64,000 bases of DNA from Solanum dulcamara (taxonomy: Eukaryota; Streptophyta; Magnoliopsida; Solanales; Solanaceae). Below are positions 36,607 to 48,330 of the stretch, in pieces (the first letter of the stretch is position 1; each line of letters starts with the position of its first letter). The notes below the pieces were generated by a model, which was not told where the DNA came from, did not search any database, and was given only the letters and a program-made list of their open reading frames with translations. The DNA is taken from positions 60,681,523 to 60,745,522 of the forward strand of contig NC_077237.1 in the NCBI RefSeq assembly GCF_947179165.1, given 5' to 3'. Both the position numbers and the translations under genes were made by a program.

Positions 36607-38095
36607 CATTGTAATCCTTACCATAATGGGTGGGGCACTCAACTTAGTTCCTAATTTACCTCAGCTTTGTCTCGCGAGTCTTTATGTTTTGCCCTGTCCT
36701 TTCGTCTGTTATCTTGCATCCAGTGTCGGCGTAGACCTTTATCTCCACTATCCTCCATTCACTTTGCGTTCTCCTCATTTACTACCACAGGAGGCTTTCT
36801 ATTCCTTTTCCTTTAGTTATTTATCTATCACAACATCATTTGCGACTAACTCTATGACCAATGTTTTGGCTTTTGGTCTAGCATGCTGTCATTCTCCTTC
36901 ATAGTGTCTCTTGAATTATTTGATATCCTTTTATGGTTACACTATTTTGTTTTTATACGTAGACGCCTTCTAGGGTTATGTTGTTCAGGGTCTCGTCACA
37001 ACTTCTTATCGCTGCCTTATGTAGCATTCTGGCTTCCATCCAACTATTGGTAGCCTCCGAACCTTCTTAACTTGGTTCGGCAAGATACCTTATTGAAGTT
37101 AAGACGTTCGTCTCAGATATATTCCCATATCGATTGCCTTCACCTTACTTTTGCCATTTTCTCATTAACTTCCTCCCTTTAGAGGGTACTCGCACTTTCA
37201 TTTGTTTGTACTTGTAGTCATTCAATTTCAATTAGGCAGTACTAGTATTCCGACATTAACTATTCCATGTTTTCTTGAAGCAGTGGCTTTGTCCCAACCT
37301 ATATCCTTTGTTTCTTGGGACGAATAGAAGTTGCATCATTTGTTCCTTAAGTTTTCCATCCTCGTCACTTAAGGGTTCCACTATTTTTGGGGCGACGTTG
37401 TGTACACGCGTCATTTTTTTGTATCGTAAGCCCCATGCTCTTACTGTGTTCTCAACGCAGGCCCTTAACTTAGTCAACGCGTACTATGTACGTCTGACTA
37501 GTGGTTCCACTTTATCCCTATATACTTGTATCACACTGTTCAATTCATACTTACATATCCCCCTTTTAATTCGTATTCGTCCCTGACATCTCCTTGAGAT
37601 GCTTCCGTTAAGAGTTCTTTTCCCAATTAGTCGGTGGAAAACTATAAACTGTTATCATAAATAATTTTCCAACCATTGTTGGAAGAAACCAAAATTTCTT
37701 AAACATCACCGTACTTCTGTTAATACTTGACCTACCTGGTCCCCTTCTAAGTTTACCCTCGAGTTATGAATAACTCATCTAATTTACAATAGGAGTTGGG
37801 GGCTTGGTACCTTCAAAAAGAGTGAATCTCAATTACTGGACATCTTACCCTTCAACTTGAGCTTCTCTTTTGTTGTCCTACAACACAATTACGATTGGAG
37901 ATACTGTGGTCTGAGCTGTACTGCTCAGACAGACAGACTTTTGTTTCTTCGAAATAAACTTCCCCAAGTAAAGAGGGTGTCCCTTATTGACGACATGAAG
38001 AGTACCTCTTACAACTTTACTTTAGCATAATACGGGTACTCGGTATCAATTTCTAAGACATGTTATAAAACTATGTTTTATTCCCTTTTTCTTGT
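36607..38095 (-). other. Interior of element B without recognisable genes
   Basis: Several short open frames on both strands with no recognisable domain. Partly alignable with A interior (3941-5520), for example around 37160-37220. Nothing else seen. Confidence 0.6.
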
Positions 38096-38662
38096 TATGG
38101 AAAATTTTGGCAGAGTTTCCTCTACACTTCTTACTATCTCAGAACCTGCACGCAAAAAAATACCAATAATGCCTCACAGGGCCAACATATATATATATAC
38201 ATATCATATCACAGCCACACAAGGCTTTCAATGTCATCTCATATCGCAGCCACACAGGGCTTTCAACATTAACAATAATATAAAAATACTAGACTTATCT
38301 CATATGTCCAACTCCAAACTACATCTGTTGCACTTTCTGTCTGCTTTCCTTTCAGGTTTCAACTTTATATTTCAATACCTTACCCGATGGATATCTTCCA
38401 TGGCTTTACTTTACTTACCTGCATGCTTCATAACTTTCCATGTCGTTAATTACTTCATTCTGTTGGTGTCATCCTTCTGTTAAGATCCAAGGTTAGTATA
38501 AGGAATTTTCCTATGACTCGGATCTAAAGCACGATCTCAGATGTAGAAGAAAAGTAATATCCTAAATGTCCTATAGCTTCCTATTTATAGATGTGGCGCG
38601 CAACACATCGATAACCAAAACTCTATTAGACACGGTCTGCAGACACTCCGAGGATGAACCTG
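38096..38662 (-). promoter_or_regulatory. Conserved 5' leader of element B
   Basis: Colinear with the leaders of A and C over about 500 bases and with G over the first 120 or so. Contains a hairpin at 38590-38609 whose loop hexamer differs from the others but stays self-complementary. Confidence 0.65.
38590..38609 (-). promoter_or_regulatory. Leader hairpin with palindromic loop (element B, covarying)
   Basis: Minus strand GATGTG-TTGCGCGC-CACATC. Relative to G, T-A in the loop palindrome became C-G (GTGCAC to GCGCGC) and the stem G-U became A-U. Both changes keep pairing. Confidence 0.65.
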
Positions 38663-38674
38663 GCTCTGATACCA
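38663..38674 (-). other. Primer binding site of element B
   Basis: Minus strand TGGTATCAGAGC, four bases from the LTR end; complementary to the 3' end of initiator-Met tRNA. Confidence 0.9.
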
Positions 38675-38678
38675 CTTC

Positions 38679-41600
38679 TGTCACAACCCAACCCCATAGG
38701 CCGTGAATGGGGTCCAACCTGGACCTTCCGTACACATATCTATCAGCTGTGGTCACATTGAACTGTAAATAAAACAATATATCATATAACAGAGCCCCAC
38801 TAGGCGATAACATTTACATATACCTGTAGCCCTTTTTTGTTTGTATCACAACATGACAGGTCACGCAAGCCGACAAGGCTGCCATAACATAACAACATGT
38901 ACAATATATCATATAGATCCAGCTGAACCAAACTGACATATACAACCCACATAGACATATCTGCAGACCTCTAAACATATAAATGACAACATATGCCGGG
39001 ACAGGGCCCCCGCCGTACCCCTGAATGGATGAAATAATTTTTATACATACGTGGACAGTATCAAAACTAGGCCCCGATACAGTAGAGCTTCTTCCAACTG
39101 AGCTGCATGGAATCCTAAGCTGATGGACTCCCAAAATCTGTATCTATACCGGCGGGCATGAACGCAGCCCCCTAAGAAAGGGGGTCAGTACGATATATGT
39201 ACTGAGTATGTAAGACATAATATAATACAACTGAAAGCATATCTGATATAGAGAAACAGGGGATAAGATATCAATTCAGAAACCTGTACCTGTATTTTGT
39301 GAATTACAAAAACATGCATGTTCGAGTCATATCATATAGCCGGCCCTTTCGGGGGTCCGGTGAATCACCTCTGTAAAACCATCATGGACCTAGTGCCATC
39401 ACCACTTTATTACAACACATCATCAAATATCTATACACGTATCCTGGCCCTCTATTGAGAGACTCAGGGAATAATGCAGTGAATTGTGCACGAGAACATT
39501 TCCTGGCCCGAAACTCAGGGAAAAAATGTTCCAATATATACGAGTAGAGTACTGAGTAACTATATGCAATTTAAATCATTATCAGAGACTCGACAGAATA
39601 AGAAAGTTAAGCTTTTATTTGAGAACCCGAGTAACGGTGTAGTCATCTCGAGTGTCCCTTAAATGCCATTATGGTTGTCTCAAAAGTAATCTCGGAGGCC
39701 CTGGACATGTATTAACATAGGTCCAAATCATTTATGGAATCAGAAACACTTATTACCTTATAGTCCTTAGGATGTAGAGCCTGTACATTTGTTAACTCTT
39801 TAACGTATAAAAGTTTCCAGGGAAAGTAGTTCAACAACTATAGGAGTTTAATATTCAGAAGTAATTAAGAGATGTTTAAGAATGGAGTTACCTCGGAGTT
39901 CAGATCAGATTCAACTTACAACTAAGACAAGGACATGCCCCACAAGAAGAAAGAGAATAAGCTCTATATAGTCTCTACTTTCCTTTAGGTGATCTTCATA
40001 TACATATTTCGTACCCGGCCCTTCATGGGGCTCGGTGAACCACTATGGCATCGTAATCTCATTTTCGTATCAAATACATCTCAATGGAAATGAGAGATAG
40101 CTTCCCATACATTACATTCTGACATATAGAAGCCCTACTAGGCAATACTCAGAATTCTGGGAATGGAATTATCCCCGAATTTCATATACAATTCACTTAA
40201 GGCTAAACACTGCCAAAAGGAAAGAAAGATAGTTGTACGAACTTATACCAAAACATGCCAAGAGAAAACTTTACATACCTCTTGGGAGTTACCCTTTATC
40301 CTGCTCATCTCGTCGTGTTCTGAACCTATTCAAAATGAAATTAATATGAATATCAACTACTCTTAGCTTTCCAATATCTTAGGTTACACCTTAGTATTCA
40401 TGGAATCTATTTCCTTAGTTGTTTCCTCGACTAGTTCTTTAGTTTGTTAAGGCGTTAACGAAAATTGGGCAGCACCTCCCCTATAATGTGCCCTATCCAA
40501 ATTTCCAATTAGGTTCTTAAGACCTACAGCCAACAAACGACAACAACCTGCAGCAATGCATACCAACAATATACAATATAAACTCCAAATGCCCCATTCA
40601 AAAAGATGATATCAAATAGGGTGTCTAGTCTTTATTCTATAACGCTTTTAATAATACGCAACAGGGGGTCATGTGGACTCAACCAGAAGAACCCTAACCC
40701 ACATTAGAAAATATTTAGGCCCTGCAACAAGACACCACACCCCTGCAGCAGCAACTCACAAGAACAACGCCTAACCTTGACGACAATTCGACTATAACGA
40801 CTACAATTTAGTTTATTCCAAATGCCAAGTTTTCCAATGATATTTACACACTTCCCGCAAACTATATGGCGTGTAACATGCTCCATAACAACACCATAAA
40901 TCTCAAATTTAGAGAAGAAACCTTACCTTACCCGAAATTGGATACAATTCGCCAAGACGCGCCTCGGAACTTCTCTAGACGTGCTGAAATTAGGAGGACT
41001 GTTTGTATGACTTCCTTGCTTCCCCAAATTGGAATTTTTGGTTTTCAAACACTATTATATAACCTTGTAACACCTCAAATAATTAATTCATGGAACGAAA
41101 CTCAGAGGCTCACCTTTTGGAGACCAAACCCGTAACCCTCTCTTTTTGGCTTTCTAAGTTTTCCTTCAACTTTTTCTTGTTTGTTCCAAGTGTAAAATTG
41201 AAACCATGGTTCCGTAGGCATCCTAAGACACATATATACACCTACACATATTTAAGGAACACTGTATATACTTAATTTATGGAGCAAAAGCAGCAACTCT
41301 CTTAGCCTTAGGTTGTTTTTTTTCCTTTTGTTCACGTTTTTGGCTGAAAATTTGGATAAGTGAATGACTAAGAGTCATTTTAACATGTATATATGGGATG
41401 CCTTGGAGGTGACACGTGTCATCCCCTTAGGGTGACATGTGTCGAGCCATGATTAACCACCGTATCATGCTGCCAACTAGGGGCTGCCACGTGGCAGTGG
41501 GGCCCACCTCCCCCAAGCAGGTAGGTCACCTGCTTTCTTGAGGTGCTGCCACGTGGCACTCCTCCATTGGCTGCCATGTGTCATTTTTTCTTCTCCCTCG

Positions 41601-41915
41601 TGGGTTCGTAATCTCGTCTTATTTTAAGAGCCTATGTAACTCCTACTACGCAAGCTTGGTACGTACTCCAATAGCTTAAGTATGTAAGACTTCCAAGTTA
41701 GTAGCTTACGTAGGTAACTCGAGTCCTACGATCCATTACTTGGCCTCCAATTCCTTCCGGACTCTTATGATTTCATCTCCAACCTTCTCTACTATGGGGT
41801 ATTACATCCTTCCTTCGTTGGAGTCATTTGATAGTGTCGTAGCATATCCGGTTCATATGATAATGTTCAAGGAACTTATGATACCTTCCGAGTTTTAAAA
41901 GCGTGGGGTGTAACA
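38679..41915 (-). mobile_element. LTR 3 of element B (5' LTR)
   Basis: 3237 bases, next to the primer site, followed by the ACATA target copy (41916-41920). Promoter-like block: CTGCCACGTGGCAG near 41484-41497, TGACACGTGTCA at 41410-41421, TATATAT at 41387-41394. About 40 bases with a splice-donor-like site, present in LTRs 1 and 2 (26820-26860), are missing near 41289. Confidence 0.9.
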
Positions 41916-41920
41916 ACATA

Positions 41921-42613
41921 TGTGGTGGCCTTCCTTTCTGATTGCTTTAGATTTTATGGCTGGCCATCCCACCATGGCCAATGGTGAGGCCCTTGGTAGT
42001 TGCCTTGGCCATGTTACTCCTTGCATTGGCTCTTGGTGATTACCTTGTACTTTCCACTTCTTGTATTTGAATTTTGATGGATTTACATACCACCATGGTT
42101 CCCACCACACCTGTGGTGAGGACCACGGCTCATGGTGAGGCTTCCTTTGTGTGAGGCTTAGCCAATTTCTTGGTAGCTTACTAGAGAGCCTTCTTCACGG
42201 ATTGGAGGTGCTTTTCACAGCTAGTAATTCCTACCATGACCCATGGTTGATGTATTGATGGACATACTTGATAAAAACATGTTGATTTAATCATCTAACA
42301 CCCCTTCAAAGGTCCTTCAAGTTCCGGTGAAGTTCATTCTTTGAGTTTTCCTTTCAAGTTGTCGCAAAACCTTGCCAAACTCAAGTCACTTTATCACTTC
42401 TTGTATATTTTATTTTCCTTGTGACTTCACCTAAACACCAAGTGAGCTTCAATTTCCACATGAACCATGCCAAGTACCATCAAACCAAGTGCGCTTCAAT
42501 TTCCCTAAAATCTAACTAAAAACACATATCAAACTAACAAAATTCGCTTAAGAACTTAAAATAACTCCTTGTTTTGAGCATTGTAAATGTCATATTTTTG
42601 TGACACATCAACA
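41921..42613 (-). mobile_element. U3-side piece of LTR I, right of element B
   Basis: Continues the flank interrupted by B. Between 41921 and 42260 there are many short complementary motifs built on CCATGG, CCACCA/TGGTGG and GGCCA(A/G)TGGT. Right edge TGACACATCAACA (42601-42613) is the minus-strand LTR start. No gene. Confidence 0.6.
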
Positions 42614-42881
42614 CCCTTAACTTAGAATTGTTGCTTGTCCTCAAGCAATAACAGAATATCAAACCTAATGATGCATAAATACAAGTAACTCATAGGAGAT
42701 ATATAGCAGTCGTGAAACATAAAACCCATGCCCAACTACCCTCATGCAATGCACTCATGCTCTAGCCACTCACTAAGATTACTTCATGACATTGTACTAT
42801 CCATATCTTAAAAAAATCAATGCAAATAGTCAAAGACTAGTCAATGTTGCAACCAAATAACATAACCACAGTGCCCTCAAT
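42614..42881 (-). mobile_element. 3' untranslated region and polypurine tract of element I
   Basis: The minus strand reads GCTTGAGGACAAGCAACAAT then TCTAAGTTAAGGG directly before the LTR. As far as I recall this is the usual wording before Athila/Tat LTRs. Interrupted at 42881 by solo LTR H and continuing at 46119. Confidence 0.6.
42877..42881. repeat. Target site duplication of solo LTR H
   Basis: TCAAT here and again at 46114-46118, directly flanking the LTR. Confidence 0.9.
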
Positions 42882-45800
42882 AGTCATGACCCAACCCCGT
42901 AGGCCATGACTGAAGTCCGACATGGACCCCCCCTCACACATATCTATTAGCTGTGGGCATATTGAATCATAAATAAGACAATATCATGTAAGAGAGCCCT
43001 ACTGGGCGATAATATTTTCATAAACCTGTAGCTTTTTTGTTTGTATCACAACATGACAGGACACGCAAGCCGACAAGGCTGCCATAACATAATCACATAT
43101 ATCATATATCAGGTAGACCCAGCTAAATCAAGGTGACATACACAACCCACATATACATGTCTATAGACCTCTAAGAGTAATAAATGCATCATATGGCGGG
43201 ACAGGGCCCCCGCCGTACCCCTAAATACACAAATATTGCATATTACATGACCGGTATCAAAATTTAGGCTCTAGAATAGTGGAGCACTTCGAACATGGCT
43301 GAGAGGAACTCCTAAGCTGACGGATCTCCAAAATAAACATCTGTACCTGCGAGCATAAAACGTAGCCCCCTCGAAGAAAGGGGGTCAGTACGATATTTAT
43401 ACTGAGTATGTAAAACATAACATACTACAACTGGGAGTATATCCAAAATAGAGAAGCAAGAGAACAATTTATTAGATTGGAAACATGTACCGGTACTCTA
43501 TGAGTCATAAAAACATGCATGCTCAAATTTTCAATATAGCTGGCCCCGTTAAGGGTTCGGTGAATCATATATGTAGTTTCAGTATCAAGCCCCATTGCAT
43601 CATCACCTTATTACAATACATCATCATAGTATCAATATCAGGCCCTAGGCCATCGTCACCTTATTACAACGCATCATCATCATATATATACATACGGATG
43701 TCGGCCCTCTAGCGAGGGACTTGGTGAAAAATGCAGTGAATTGCACGAATCTGATAACCGGCCCGGGACTAGGAGAAGAAGTGTTACAGTATACACAAGT
43801 AGAGTAGTGAGAAACAAAATATAGTTTAAATCATTATCTGAGACTCAACTATATAAGAGGACTAAGTTATTGTCTAAGAGTTCGAGTAACGGTATAGTCA
43901 TTCTAGCTGCCCTCTAAATGCCACTAGGGGCTACATTAATTACATCTCGAGGTTCCTAGACATATACCAAAGTAAGACTATTCACTTAAGAATTCCAGAG
44001 TATTTGTCTTCGAATAGTGTTATGACTAGGAGTCTGTATATTCATTAAGTCCTCAGTGTATAAAAGATTCAAGGAAATTATCTTAACTATCATACAAGCT
44101 TTAACATTCAGAACTGAATAAGGAGTATTCAATAATGGAATTACTTTAGACGTTATGCACGGTTTACTTAGCTTTACGACATACCAAAAGAAAAGAAGGG
44201 ATAGGCTTCACATACTTTTTATGGACTTTCCTTAATCGCATTTACGTACTTTTTAAGTCCTCAGTGTATAAAAGATTCAAGGAAATTATCTTAACTATCA
44301 TACAAGCTTTAACATTCAGAACTGAATAAGGAGTATTCAATAATGGAATTACTTTAGACGTTATGCACGGTTTACTTAGCTTTACGACATACCAAAAGAA
44401 AAGAAGGGATAGGCTTCACATACTTTTTATGGACTTTCCTTAATCGCATTTACGTCGTTGTCCTCGAAACCTATTTAACACGGAAGTAAAGCGAGTATTA
44501 ACAACTCTTAGACTTTTCAGCAACTTAGGCTACCCACTAATATTCATAGCATTCATCCCCTCGCTCGCCTTCTCTATTAGTTCCTTAACTAGTTAAGGTG
44601 TTAACGGAAATCGGACAGCACCTGCCCTATAATGTGCCCTATCCGAATTTCCAAACATGTACTTAACACCTGAAGCAAACCAACAATACAACCAGAAGCC
44701 CATACATATGCACATTATGACAACATTACATAATATAAACCCCCAACGATTCACTCGAAACTATGAGACCAAAACTAAAGTTTTTAATCTTTCCTTTGCG
44801 AATTATTTAATTGCATAGCGGAGGGTCGTGTGTCTGCAAACAAAATCCCCCCACACCCTTATTAACATACATTCCAGCACCACAATACCTCACCACACGA
44901 CCAGAAGTCACACACCACAAGTGCAACGCATTATTCAATTACAATTAACTATTGCGATTCCCATTTCGCTTATTTCGAACGCCGAACTTTTCAAACCTTT
45001 TACCCAACTTCCAGAAGCCCCTAAGGTGTGTAATAAACCCTAATTTAACATCATAAACTTCAAATTAGAGGGTAAGAACTTACCTTTCCCGAAATTGGCT
45101 AGAACTTGCCGAAATTATGCCTCAGAACTTTCTTTAGCGCATTGTAACGTCATGGCAGCTTGCTGTCCGATTTTTACTGCACCAAACCCTAATTTTATAC
45201 TAATAATACCTCTGTATCATCGTAGTATACTCTAAGTAATTAATTAACAGAACAAAATCGGGACTTACCTATTTATTTCTCCCAAAGTCGTCACTCCCTC
45301 TTTGTTGTTCCTAAGGTTTACTTTCAACTTTTCCTTATCTCTTCCAAGTTCTAAGCTGAATAAATGATTTCATAAGAATCATAATATACATATATACATC
45401 CCCACGTATTTGAGGAACACCGTAGATAATTAATTCGCGGAGAAAAAATTGGAACTCACCTTGGTTCTTGACTGCCGTAGGTGTTCTCCCTCTCTCACGT
45501 TTTCTCTCTTTTTTTTGGACTTGTTTCAGCTGTATAATGAATTAATAGTCATCACCACACATATACATATTTACTCAAGAAGTGACACGTGTCAGCCCCT
45601 AAGGGTGACACATGTCCGTCTTTTGGGCCACGGATCCTTGCCTTGTCCCCTAGGCTGCCACGTGGCAGTGGGGTCCACCTCCCCCTAGCAGGTGGGTCAT
45701 CTACTTGAACCCAAGCGGGTGGGTCACCTTCTTGATTAGGTTCTGCCACATGTCACTCTCCCATTGGCTGCCCCGCGTAATTTTTTTTCTTCCTCGTGGG

Positions 45801-46113
45801 TTCGTAATCTCGTCTTATTTTATGGTCCTATGTCATCCATGCTACGCAAGCTTGGTACGTACTCCAATAGCTTAAGTATGTAATACTTCCAAGTTAGTAT
45901 CTTACGTGGGTAAATTGAGTCCTACGACTCATTACTTGGCCTCCAATTCCTTTTGGATTCTTATGACTCCATCTCCAACCTTTTCTACTATGGGGTATCA
46001 CATTCTCCCTTCCTTAGAGTCATTTGATAGTGTCGTAGTATATCCGGCTCATCTGATAATGTCCAAGGAACTTATGAGACAGTCTGAGTTTACAAAAAGG
46101 GTTGGGTGTAACA
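42882..46113 (-). mobile_element. Solo LTR H (same superfamily as A, B and G)
   Basis: 3232 bases, perfect TCAAT duplication on both sides, no interior. Outer base changed (AGTCATGACCC in place of TGTCATGACCC). Carries TGACACGTGTCA (45583-45594), CTGCCACGTGGCAG (45655-45668) and a 188-base internal tandem duplication. Produced by recombination between the two LTRs of a former full element. Confidence 0.9.
44065..44440. repeat. 188-bp tandem duplication inside solo LTR H
   Basis: Two head-to-tail copies (44065-44252 and 44253-44440) that look identical by eye across the compared 180 bases. TTAAGT stands at the start of each unit, consistent with a microhomology-mediated event. Confidence 0.9.
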
Positions 46114-46118
46114 TCAAT

Positions 46119-47637
46119 ACAAAAAAGTCTCTCACATAGTATATATACGCGAAACAGAGATTGAAACAAGATTACTCGCACTCTCAAAAGAAGTTCAAAA
46201 TAATGCAAAAGTAAAGACCATAAGCTTGCCTTTATTTTGAATACTTCAACTCTTGAATAATGATTTTAGGATCACAATAGGATGTTTTAGGCTTGTAACA
46301 TAGGCTCGGATTTAGGTAGGATACATTTAGGATAAAAGTTACTACTCAGCCCCCCAAACTCTTGTTGTTCCCTTATTTCCTCATCCATTCTTCTCGGGAG
46401 TGATTTCCACTTTTGTTCAATCTTTTTTTTCTTTATGACTGATTTTTGCACTTGTTTTTTTACTTGCCACCACACCCATGCTTTTCTTTTCTTCTCATTC
46501 CACCATTTTTTTCATACCCTAACTTCTCTAATTAACTTATGGTAGCCACTCTCAACTCAACCCTTGTCCAGAGTTGAACTACATAATCACCTAGGAGGGA
46601 CCATAGCCAAGATAAAGGTTCACAACACTAATTTTCCTTATAGTATCCACCCTCAACTTATGATTTTGGCCTGAGTAGAGGTACACATTATCCTTGGAGG
46701 GACCAGGACCAAAATTTGGATTGACAGATAGCAAGGGAAGGTGAATTTTGGTTAATAAAAGAAAAAGTTCATTAAAGCACAAACTTTTGGTTCAAAGGAT
46801 ACAATTTCAATTTGTTGGTTAAATTTAGGCTAAGTGACTCATTATCAACAAAGGCCTATGATCCTATCCTAATCCAACTATCCAATTATTTCAATGAGAT
46901 TAACACAGTAAGTTCTAGCTTGTAAATGCATCAATCAAACTATGCAAATTTAGCTCACAAAGACGTTGCACTGATCTTATGATATTTAGAACTAATCAAC
47001 CGAATCATAACTAGCAAATCAAATCCGCTATCACAATTGAGATGTAATCACATAGTTTTTTAGAAAATTTTAAAATGAGTTATTTTTTACCTTCACGGGC
47101 TACTAAAAACTTCTATAGGTACTCACATTCATACAAACAACCTAAACATGCCAGTTCTATAGATAATACACCTTTAGAGAAAACAAATATGGAAAGAAAA
47201 ACTCCTAAGGGTTTCAACATGCCCCACTCTCCACTAAAATTTTTGCATTATCCCCAATGCACTCAAAACACCAAGGTCTAAAATAAGAGAAGTGATCATA
47301 CCTGCGATGCCTTTGGCATCAGTAGTAGGTGAACTGACTACTCAGACTTCATCAAGTATCCACATGGGTTAACTCCTATGAAATTCCTAATTTAATGTCG
47401 CGGCATGACATAATGTGCTTGATTACTCAGACTTTATCAAGTTTACACATGGTTTGCCTCCCACGAAGCGCCTAATTTAGTATCGCGGCATGATGTAATA
47501 TACTTTATTACACCTTCCTTGAGTTTTCCACAAACTAGAGCCCTGTATTAACCAAAACCAAAAACAAAATGAACAGTAGAACTAGGAATAGAATGAAAAC
47601 CTAAAGTGCTCATTAATAGACTATTGCAAAGCCGTGT
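46119..47637 (-). mobile_element. Remaining interior of element I
   Basis: No coding sequence recognised. It holds two 84-base tandem units (47340-47507) with the phrase TGTCGCGGCATGA and GGTTTGCCTCCCACGAAGCG, which I recall as common in Athila/Tat-type repeats. gag-pol has been lost by deletion or never existed in this copy. Confidence 0.5.
47340..47507. repeat. Two 84-bp tandem units
   Basis: Units 47340-47423 and 47424-47507 both run from ACTCAGACTT(C/T)ATCAAGT to GCGGCATGA...; similar but clearly diverged. Confidence 0.75.
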
Positions 47638-47656
47638 TCCCCGGTAACCGATTCAT
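47638..47656 (-). other. Degenerate primer binding site of element I
   Basis: Minus strand TGAATCGGTTACCGGGGAA, two bases after the LTR end ATCA. It resembles the TGGCGCCGTTGCCGGGG site (tRNA-Asp type) of Athila elements with several substitutions. Confidence 0.6.
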
Positions 47657-47658
47657 TT

Positions 47659-48330
47659 TGATAACTCTCAATTACACCTCTCGAAAGAGATATAGATGAT
47701 CATTAGCAGTTTATTTTACCTAAGTAAGAGTCGGGGTCGAACCTACAGGGAATAGGTTGAAATAAATTCTATTAGCTATCACTATTTAGTCGTAGTTTCT
47801 ACTTCCCGAAAGTAAAGATGCACAAAGTAAAATAAGGGGGTTGGTTGTGTTTCAGAAACAAAATAGTAATGCGGTGACAAATAAACAAGATTAAAGTAGT
47901 AAACTATATGAAAACTAGACTAGGATTGTGTTCCCTATGACTCATACGTTAATAGGCTAATAGTATTCATGATATCGTTCATTGTATTGCATCTAAAATC
48001 TAGTGAGTTAGATAACATCTAATTCACCTCTTGGTCCTTCTTACACGTATCTCATTCATCTCCTCTAGGTCTCATAATGTATATTTTACTAAACCATGCC
48101 CTGGATCCTAGAGTACTATCTCCTTTCGGTGTCAAGTAACTCAGACGAAGTTTATCCCTTCTTTCGAAGGCAGACTCTTCGAATTTCTATTATGAAGTCT
48201 TTTCCTAATCACTATCTCCCTCTTAGGAAAGCCATAAATATGGGCAACTTCTTAATGTGTGCACTAACTAATAACGAGTTTTGAATGAAGAAATCACAAT
48301 ACATGCAAAAATAATTAATAAATATCAATC
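47659..48330 (-). mobile_element. 5' LTR of element I (part)
   Basis: Colinear with 20898-21480 followed by 23656-23720 (AGAGTCGGGGTCGAACC, GGATTGTGTTCCC, ACTTTTGAATGAAGAAATCAC). It is uninterrupted here, which shows where solo LTR D inserted in the other copy. Similarity fades near 48330. Confidence 0.7.

Larger units (their letters stand above)
34768..38678 (-). mobile_element. Interior of element B, full copy
   Basis: 3.9 kb between polypurine tract and primer site. It holds degenerate integrase, a 5S-derived block in antisense, about 1.5 kb without recognisable content, and the conserved leader. No gag, protease or reverse transcriptase recognised. Confidence 0.8.
20898..42613 (-). mobile_element. 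Left (3') LTR of Athila-like element I, split by insertions D and B
   Basis: Once solo LTR D (21481-23655), element B with its duplication, and the extra copy are taken out, three pieces join: 20898-21480, 23656-24207 and 41916-42613 (24203-24207 and 41916-41920 being the same target bases). Read on the minus strand the LTR starts TGTTGATGTGTCA after a purine tract (42614-42623), has TATAAATACC near 24097-24106, and ends ATTATCA at 20898. The first piece matches 47659-48290, which sits next to a primer site. No gene inside the LTR pieces. Confidence 0.7.

Noticed and set aside
36596..36904. 102-codon plus-strand frame after the 5S block
   Set aside because: Antisense to element B, starts within 5S-derived sequence, no recognisable domain, low-complexity T/C-rich composition.
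24208..41915. Tandem array of complete retroelements sharing LTRs by unequal recombination between LTRs
   Set aside because: The junction at 29216 is not in an LTR of B but joins its interior to solo LTR D on AGATG; a flank-including duplication explains all borders.
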